DNA of 64,000 bases from NCBI RefSeq assembly GCF_020639365.1, contig NZ_JAINUL010000001.1, positions 7,571,632 to 7,635,631 of the forward strand. Reading direction: 5' to 3'. Shown piece after piece: positions 58,532-64,000 of this stretch. A program made the translations under genes and the position numbers. Position 1 is the stretch's first letter; each line of letters starts with the position of its first letter. This stretch comes from Streptomyces flavotricini (GTDB lineage: Bacteria > Actinomycetota > Actinomycetes > Streptomycetales > Streptomycetaceae). Under the pieces are notes generated by a model that ran no database searches, had not been told where the DNA came from, and saw only the letters and a list, made by a program, of their open reading frames with translations.

Positions 58532-59263
58532 TCAGACCGGCATGGGCACCGACACGAACCGCTTGCCCGACTCGTTCTCGACCACGACCTCCTTGACGTC
58601 GGTCGGGTCCACCGCCGCCGAGCCGTCCAGCGACGCGCCCTTGCCCTCGCCGTTCTGGCTGCCGACGACCCAGCTGCCGGCGGACGTGCGCTTGCCGTCC
58701 TTGCCGACCACGATCAGCAGGCAGCGCTCGCCCGGCGGGATCCCCGCCACGGCCGCGTGCACGCGGACCCACTTGGCCGCCGGTGTCACCTGCACGGTCA
58801 TGCGCGCATTGGTGCGCGCGTCGGTCGCCGAGGCCACCTTCGTACCCGCCGGCGGCGGCGAAGGCTGCGCCGAGACCGACGGCGAGGGCGTCGGAGGCAG
58901 GGCCACCGGCGTGCCGTCCGCCGAGCCCAGCTGCGCCCCGGCCCAGAACACGGCGGCCAGCGAGGCCGCAGCGGCCAATCCCGCGATGCCCCATCGGCGG
59001 CGCCGCTCGCCCGACGCCTCGCCCCGCACCTGCCGCAGCGTGCGCTGGAGCAGCAGATCGCCGCCCTGTGGCGGACCGTCGAGGAAGGCCTCCTGGGGCA
59101 CCTCGCCCAACGCAGCTTCCATTTCGCGCAACGCGTTCACCTCCTCACGGCATTGCACGCAGCCGCTCATGTGCGCCTCGACCCGGCGGAACTCCTCCGC
59201 GTCCAGGACGCCGAGAACGTACGGGCCGAGCAGCTCCTCCTCCTCGTGCCGCTGCCGGTTCAT
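58532..59263 (-). CDS. Anti-sigma factor (RskA/RsiW-type, zinc-finger HC2)
   Basis: 243 aa. The N-terminal zinc-binding anti-sigma motif is H31-x3-C35-x2-C38 (EAHMSGCVQCREEV). A single transmembrane helix is at about 92-110 (GIAGLAAAASLAAVFWAGAQ) and an extracytoplasmic RskA-type sensor domain follows (VQVTPAAKWVRVHAAVAGIP). It binds and holds the co-encoded ECF sigma factor at the membrane until released by regulated proteolysis. ATGA overlap with the sigma gene. Confidence 0.94.
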   Translation of the reverse strand: MNRQRHEEEELLGPYVLGVLDAEEFRRVEAHMSGCVQCREEVNALREMEAALGEVPQEAFLDGPPQGGDLLLQRTLRQVRGEASGERRRRWGIAGLAAAASLAAVFWAGAQLGSADGTPVALPPTPSPSVSAQPSPPPAGTKVASATDARTNARMTVQVTPAAKWVRVHAAVAGIPPGERCLLIVVGKDGKRTSAGSWVVGSQNGEGKGASLDGSAAVDPTDVKEVVVENESGKRFVSVPMPV

Positions 59264-59865
59264 GCCACCACCTCCTGCAGTCCAGCGCCCTGCCGGGGCG
59301 GCCTGCCCATTCGTCTGCCCGCTCGGCCCTCCGTGGTCCCGCCTTGGCGGAACACCTCGCGCAGTGCCTTGAGCGCGTAGTGCGCCCGTGATTTGACCGT
59401 GCCCGCCGGGATGCCGAGGCTGTCGGCCGCCTCGGCCACGCTCAGCTGGCGGTAGTACAGCTCCTTCAGCACGTCCCGGTGTTCCGGGGACAACTGGTCG
59501 AGAGCGCCCAGCACGGTCATCGTGTCCACGATGGAATCCGCGTGGTCCAGCTCCACCGGGGGAGCCGCCGCGTCCCCGGAAACCTCGGCGGGGCGTGCCG
59601 CCTTGGCCCGGTAGCGGTCGGTGATGATGTTGCGGGCCACCGTCAGCAGCCAGCCGCGCACCGAACCCTTCCCGTTGACCAGCACCTCGGAATGCCGCCA
59701 GGCGCGTATGAGCGTCTCCTGGACGACGTCCTCGGCGGTTGCCCGGTCTCCGGTCAGCCGGGTGGCGTACGCGAGCAGTGCGTGGCCGTGCTCCTCGTAC
59801 ACCGACCTGATCAGTGCCTCATCGGTCGATCCCCGCCGTGTACGGGGCCACAGTGGTCCGGCCAT
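59260..59865 (-). CDS. ECF sigma factor (SigK/SigL-like), anti-sigma partner downstream
   Basis: 201 aa. Sigma-2 region at about 20-85 (YEEHGHALLAYATRLTGDRA, TAEDVVQETLIRAWRH) and sigma-4 at about 125-180 (LSPEHRDVLKELYYRQLSVA, with EAADSLGIPAGTVKSR as helix-turn-helix). The start at 59865 is chosen because GGAG lies 8 nt upstream; the ATG at 59892 has no such site. Overlaps the anti-sigma gene (ATGA). A TGAACC-N16-CGTGTT promoter lies 41 bp upstream, fitting autoregulation. Confidence 0.93.
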   Translation of the reverse strand: MAGPLWPRTRRGSTDEALIRSVYEEHGHALLAYATRLTGDRATAEDVVQETLIRAWRHSEVLVNGKGSVRGWLLTVARNIITDRYRAKAARPAEVSGDAAAPPVELDHADSIVDTMTVLGALDQLSPEHRDVLKELYYRQLSVAEAADSLGIPAGTVKSRAHYALKALREVFRQGGTTEGRAGRRMGRPPRQGAGLQEVVA

Positions 59866-59905
59866 CTCACCCTCTCCGTCTTCCTCGCCCATCTGGTGCG
59901 GTCAG

Positions 59906-59933
59906 AACACGAGCCCCGGCGGGACCCGGTTCA
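59906..59933 (-). promoter_or_regulatory. ECF-type autoregulatory promoter
   Basis: On the minus strand TGAACC (59933-59928) and CGTGTT (59911-59906) are separated by 16 bp, the usual layout (GAAC and CGT) of ECF promoters. It lies 41 bp before the sigma gene start, so the sigma factor probably reads its own promoter. Confidence 0.5.
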
Positions 59934-59964
59934 TGTGACCCCCGTCACTTCCGCGTGACGGTGC

Positions 59965-60960
59965 TCAGGTGCGGCACGTGCGCCCCGCGTTGAGGCAGCC
60001 GACGACGGCGGCCATCTGCGCGTCCGTCATGGCGTCCACGAACATCGCGTGGTCCGTCTTCGGGCTGTGCCGCTGCTCGGGGAAGGAGTCGACGGCGATC
60101 GCAACCCCCGCGGGCACGTCGTACGCGAGGGAGATGCGCAGCTGGGGCACGGCGAACGTGCCCTGCGGGCAGACCCCGTTGGCCGCGGGGAAGAGGATGT
60201 GCGCGCGGTGTCCCGGGCTCTCGGTGTCCAGCCCGTTCCAGCAGCTGGGGAAGACGAGCGTACGGGTGAGGCGCTCGCCGGCGGCACAGCGCGGGTAGCG
60301 GGTGGTGGACCGGTCCGGGGAGCCGGAACAGCCCCAGCGGGCGCGCACGTCGGCGTCGCTCGGCGCGGTGTACGCCACCGCGTCGCCGGTCATCGCGCGC
60401 AGGAAGCGCGGCATCGGCACGACCTTGCCCACCGGGTTGCCGCGGAACTCCACGGAGACGGTCGCCTCGGGCAGGATCTCGCCCGCGTTGCCGTGCCCGG
60501 CGGAGCTGTCGTGCGGGTGGCCGCCCGCCCGGTCCGTCCGGCGCAGGACCGGCCAGTAGTACGTGGAGCGGTCACCGCCGCGGCAACTGGTCGCGGCGGC
60601 CGCCAGGGAGGCGTCGGTCGACATCGCGTCCGTGGTCAGGTTCCCCACGTACGCGTGGGTGTGGTGGGCGCCGGAGCGCAGCCCCGGGGACACCACGAGG
60701 TTGTCCTCGTTGTAGTGACGCTCCTCGTTGCGCCCGCAGTCCACCGTCACGGTGCCCGTCGAGGCGTCGGGTCCGGTCGCCGACGGCTCGCGCGGGCCGG
60801 CGGGCACGTCCTGTATGTCCACGTAGTCGCGGGAATTCATCCCGGAATGCGAGGTCCCGTCGGGGCCCGAGGCCCGGGTGGCGCCCAGCACGGCGGCCGT
60901 CAGCCCGATGCCGAGCACCAGGCAGACGAGCAGCGTGAGCAGTCGGCGTTCGTTCCGCAT
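59965..60960 (-). CDS. DUF1996 secreted protein
   Basis: 331 aa. A signal anchor (LLTLLVCLVLGIGLTAAVLG) at about 8-28 is followed by the DUF1996 domain: GLRSGAHHTHAYVGNLTTDA, TYYWPVLR, LVFPSCWNGLDTES, AHILFPAANGVCPQGTFAVP and PKTDHAMFVD. Conserved His, Cys and Trp positions are intact. Found in streptomycete and fungal secreted proteins; catalytic function unknown, possibly polysaccharide-related. ATG at 60960. Co-directional with the ECF operon but separated by 99 bp including its promoter. Confidence 0.92.
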   Translation of the reverse strand: MRNERRLLTLLVCLVLGIGLTAAVLGATRASGPDGTSHSGMNSRDYVDIQDVPAGPREPSATGPDASTGTVTVDCGRNEERHYNEDNLVVSPGLRSGAHHTHAYVGNLTTDAMSTDASLAAAATSCRGGDRSTYYWPVLRRTDRAGGHPHDSSAGHGNAGEILPEATVSVEFRGNPVGKVVPMPRFLRAMTGDAVAYTAPSDADVRARWGCSGSPDRSTTRYPRCAAGERLTRTLVFPSCWNGLDTESPGHRAHILFPAANGVCPQGTFAVPQLRISLAYDVPAGVAIAVDSFPEQRHSPKTDHAMFVDAMTDAQMAAVVGCLNAGRTCRT

Positions 60961-61084
60961 GCGGGTCACGGTCGCCGCTGCGCGCCGCAGCGTCAACCTG
61001 ACGTCCCGGATGCCGGGCGCAGGCCCGCCGCCGGGCGGCCCGCGACCTTGCCGAGTCGCCGTCGGGCCGCGCAGAGTGACCGGC

Positions 61085-61822
61085 ATGACACCCGCCCAGC
61101 TCCTGCACGCGTTCGCCCGTACCCGCGCCTCACTCGACGGCGCCGAGGTGACCTTCCGGTGGTCCGGGGACATCTACTCCTGGGCCCCCGACCAGCCGTA
61201 CCGGCGCCTCTTCGGCTTCGAGGGCCTCAACGTCGCCCGGCTCGTCCCGGACCCGGAGACCGACGGCTTCCAACTGCTCACCCGGGAGGCCGCCTTCTTC
61301 CTGGATCCGCAGACCCGGGAGATCCTGGAGACCTGGGAGGACAAGCCGGTCGTCCACATCTGGAACGATCCGGCCAATCTGAGGCTGCGGCCCTTCCCGG
61401 TCCCGCTGACCGAGCTCGGGGACCAGGTCTGCTTCAGCCTGGAGATCCCGCTCGCCTACCCGTCGCCGCTGCCGGTCGCCGACTACCCGCTGAACTCCGC
61501 CGACGACACCTACCGGGCGCTGGAGCTCTTCCAGTTCTTCGCGCCGGCCGCGGTACTGACCACCGACGAGCCGAGCGTCCCGAGCACCATGTCCTGGACG
61601 CGGATGTCCCCGTGGATGCCGTGGATGGAGCAGGGGCAGCGCCCGGGCGGCCTCACCTTCCACTGCCGCGGCCACAAGCTGGGTTCCTACGCCGAGGTCC
61701 CGGAGCGCACCCGCGCGTACATCGCGGCCCGTCACCCGGAGTACGCCCACGCCCCGGAGAAGTGGACGGAGCCCAACGAGACGAGCTGGACCTACTTCCG
61801 CACCCACCACACCCGCCCCTGA
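61085..61822 (+). CDS. DUF1838 family protein
   Basis: 245 aa cytosolic protein. Family features: FFLDPQTREILETWEDKPVV followed by HIWNDPANLRLR, and PSTMSWTRMSPWMPWMEQGQ, a strongly aromatic block conserved in DUF1838. No catalytic residues are assigned for this family; members are found in actinobacteria and proteobacteria, and a lipocalin-like ligand-binding fold has been suggested. Divergent from the DUF1996 gene, 124-bp gap. Confidence 0.85.
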   Translation: MTPAQLLHAFARTRASLDGAEVTFRWSGDIYSWAPDQPYRRLFGFEGLNVARLVPDPETDGFQLLTREAAFFLDPQTREILETWEDKPVVHIWNDPANLRLRPFPVPLTELGDQVCFSLEIPLAYPSPLPVADYPLNSADDTYRALELFQFFAPAAVLTTDEPSVPSTMSWTRMSPWMPWMEQGQRPGGLTFHCRGHKLGSYAEVPERTRAYIAARHPEYAHAPEKWTEPNETSWTYFRTHHTRP

Positions 61823-62380
61823 CCGTCACCGTCGGGTGCGGGGCGGCCGCGCCCACCCCGGGGAACACGGTGACCCATGGATACGTGGCGGGCCGCCCTG
61901 AGACGGGGCCGGCCGGGAGGGGATCGGGGGGTTCGTCCCGGGTTGATCCGCAGGGGCGGCCCGGGGGGTCCCGGCGGGGGGTCCCGGCGGTGGGGGATAC
62001 GGGGGACCTGGGGGTCGGGGGCGTGGAGGGCGGGGGGTAGGGTCCGGGGGAGGTGTAAGGGGGCGGCAGGGGTGCGGACAAGGGTTTTCCCTGTATCGGG
62101 TTCATCCCCGCGTTGCCTACTGTCTGCCCACCGGCGATCTCTCCCGCTCCGAACGGACCCCGCGCCAACCCCACATGGTGTGAAGCCGTCCGGGCGGGTG
62201 GATCGCCCGCACCGCCGTTGCCCCAGCCCCGCCGAAGCGGCCGGGACAACGCGGCGAGCAGCGGTGGCCGGGACGGGATTGACCGACCCGTCCCCGGCCC
62301 CGTAGCCGCCGGTTCACCTCCCACACTGCTCAACCGCCCGCTCCGGCCTGCCCGGAACCGGGCCCGCGAAAGGGAACACC
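61823..62380. other. 558-bp intergenic region with G-rich tract
   Basis: No coding sequence identified. From about 61905 to 62075 the + strand has many runs of four to six G (potential quadruplex or termination structure after the DUF1838 gene). The remainder, to 62380, is the leader and promoter region of the secreted protease, with GAAAGGGAACACC as ribosome binding site before GTG 62381. Confidence 0.65.

Positions 62381-64000
<1,620 letters not shown>

Overview
The window is chromosomal DNA of a Streptomyces-type actinomycete. The supporting features are very high GC with strong third-position G/C bias, frequent GTG starts, 4-base ATGA/GTGA/TTGA overlaps inside operons, purine-rich ribosome binding sites, and a gene set typical of that genus: ECF sigma factors, P450-ferredoxin pair, FtsX-type exporters, anti-sigma HATPase, type-B carboxylesterases, DUF1996 and DUF1838 proteins, and MITE/IS debris. 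No rRNA, tRNA, CRISPR array or prophage was seen. About 59 intact or partial genes and three decayed coding remnants are annotated.

1-8.7 kb is mixed accessory content: a truncated TetR gene, a DUF1304 membrane protein with a perfect dyad upstream, a BtrH-like protein, a P450/[3Fe-4S] ferredoxin pair beside a thioredoxin-fold protein that lacks CxxC, two adjacent decayed genes (molybdopterin oxidoreductase, EfeB/Dyp peroxidase), and a DGPF/YCII protein with an ECF42-type sigma factor and a recognisable target promoter. 7.2-18.5 kb carries a stand-alone condensation-domain protein, a MacB/FtsX-type exporter (two permeases of 950 and 1094 aa, two ATPases) and a leucine-rich-repeat-variant protein joined to a LysR gene. 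20.3-26.3 kb is a GntR-controlled ABC importer with a HAD phosphatase, with a DasR/HutC-like operator in front; it ends in a 9-bp tandem repeat read as (Gln-Asp-Arg)n.

28-41 kb is rich in esterases and hydrolases: a methyltransferase, an HSL-type hydrolase, a secreted type-B esterase overlapping a secreted SurE, an MFS transporter, two PAP2-fold proteins (one with both catalytic histidines replaced by Gln), a second type-B esterase, a LacI regulator and an alpha/beta hydrolase. Copies of a GTTACACG-type palindrome suggest that the LacI protein controls itself, the MFS gene and the alpha/beta hydrolase.

42-51.5 kb is the metabolic centrepiece: a salicylate-to-fumarate plus pyruvate pathway. 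An acyl-CoA ligase fused to a hot-dog thioesterase would make salicylyl-CoA and release gentisate from gentisyl-CoA. A SdgC-type salicylyl-CoA 5-hydroxylase, gentisate 1,2-dioxygenase, a FAH-family maleylpyruvate hydrolase and maleate cis-trans isomerase complete the route; a nitrilase and a PaaX-family regulator are embedded or attached. A two-block motif (ATATCGAG, 5 nt, TTGACGG) precedes the ligase gene, the hydroxylase gene and the distant esterase gene at 35.8 kb, which makes a three-promoter regulon likely.

51.5-53.6 kb is a mobile-element scrapyard: two MITE-like inverted-repeat elements and a truncated IS982 transposase, around an HxlR/NAD-binding protein pair. A deletion derivative of an IS630 element lies at 38.5 kb. 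54-61.8 kb holds a lipoprotein, a zinc alcohol dehydrogenase, an EamA/DMT-like permease downstream of two overlapping ATP-grasp genes, an ECF sigma/anti-sigma pair, and DUF1996 and DUF1838 proteins. The window ends inside a secreted subtilisin-like protease.
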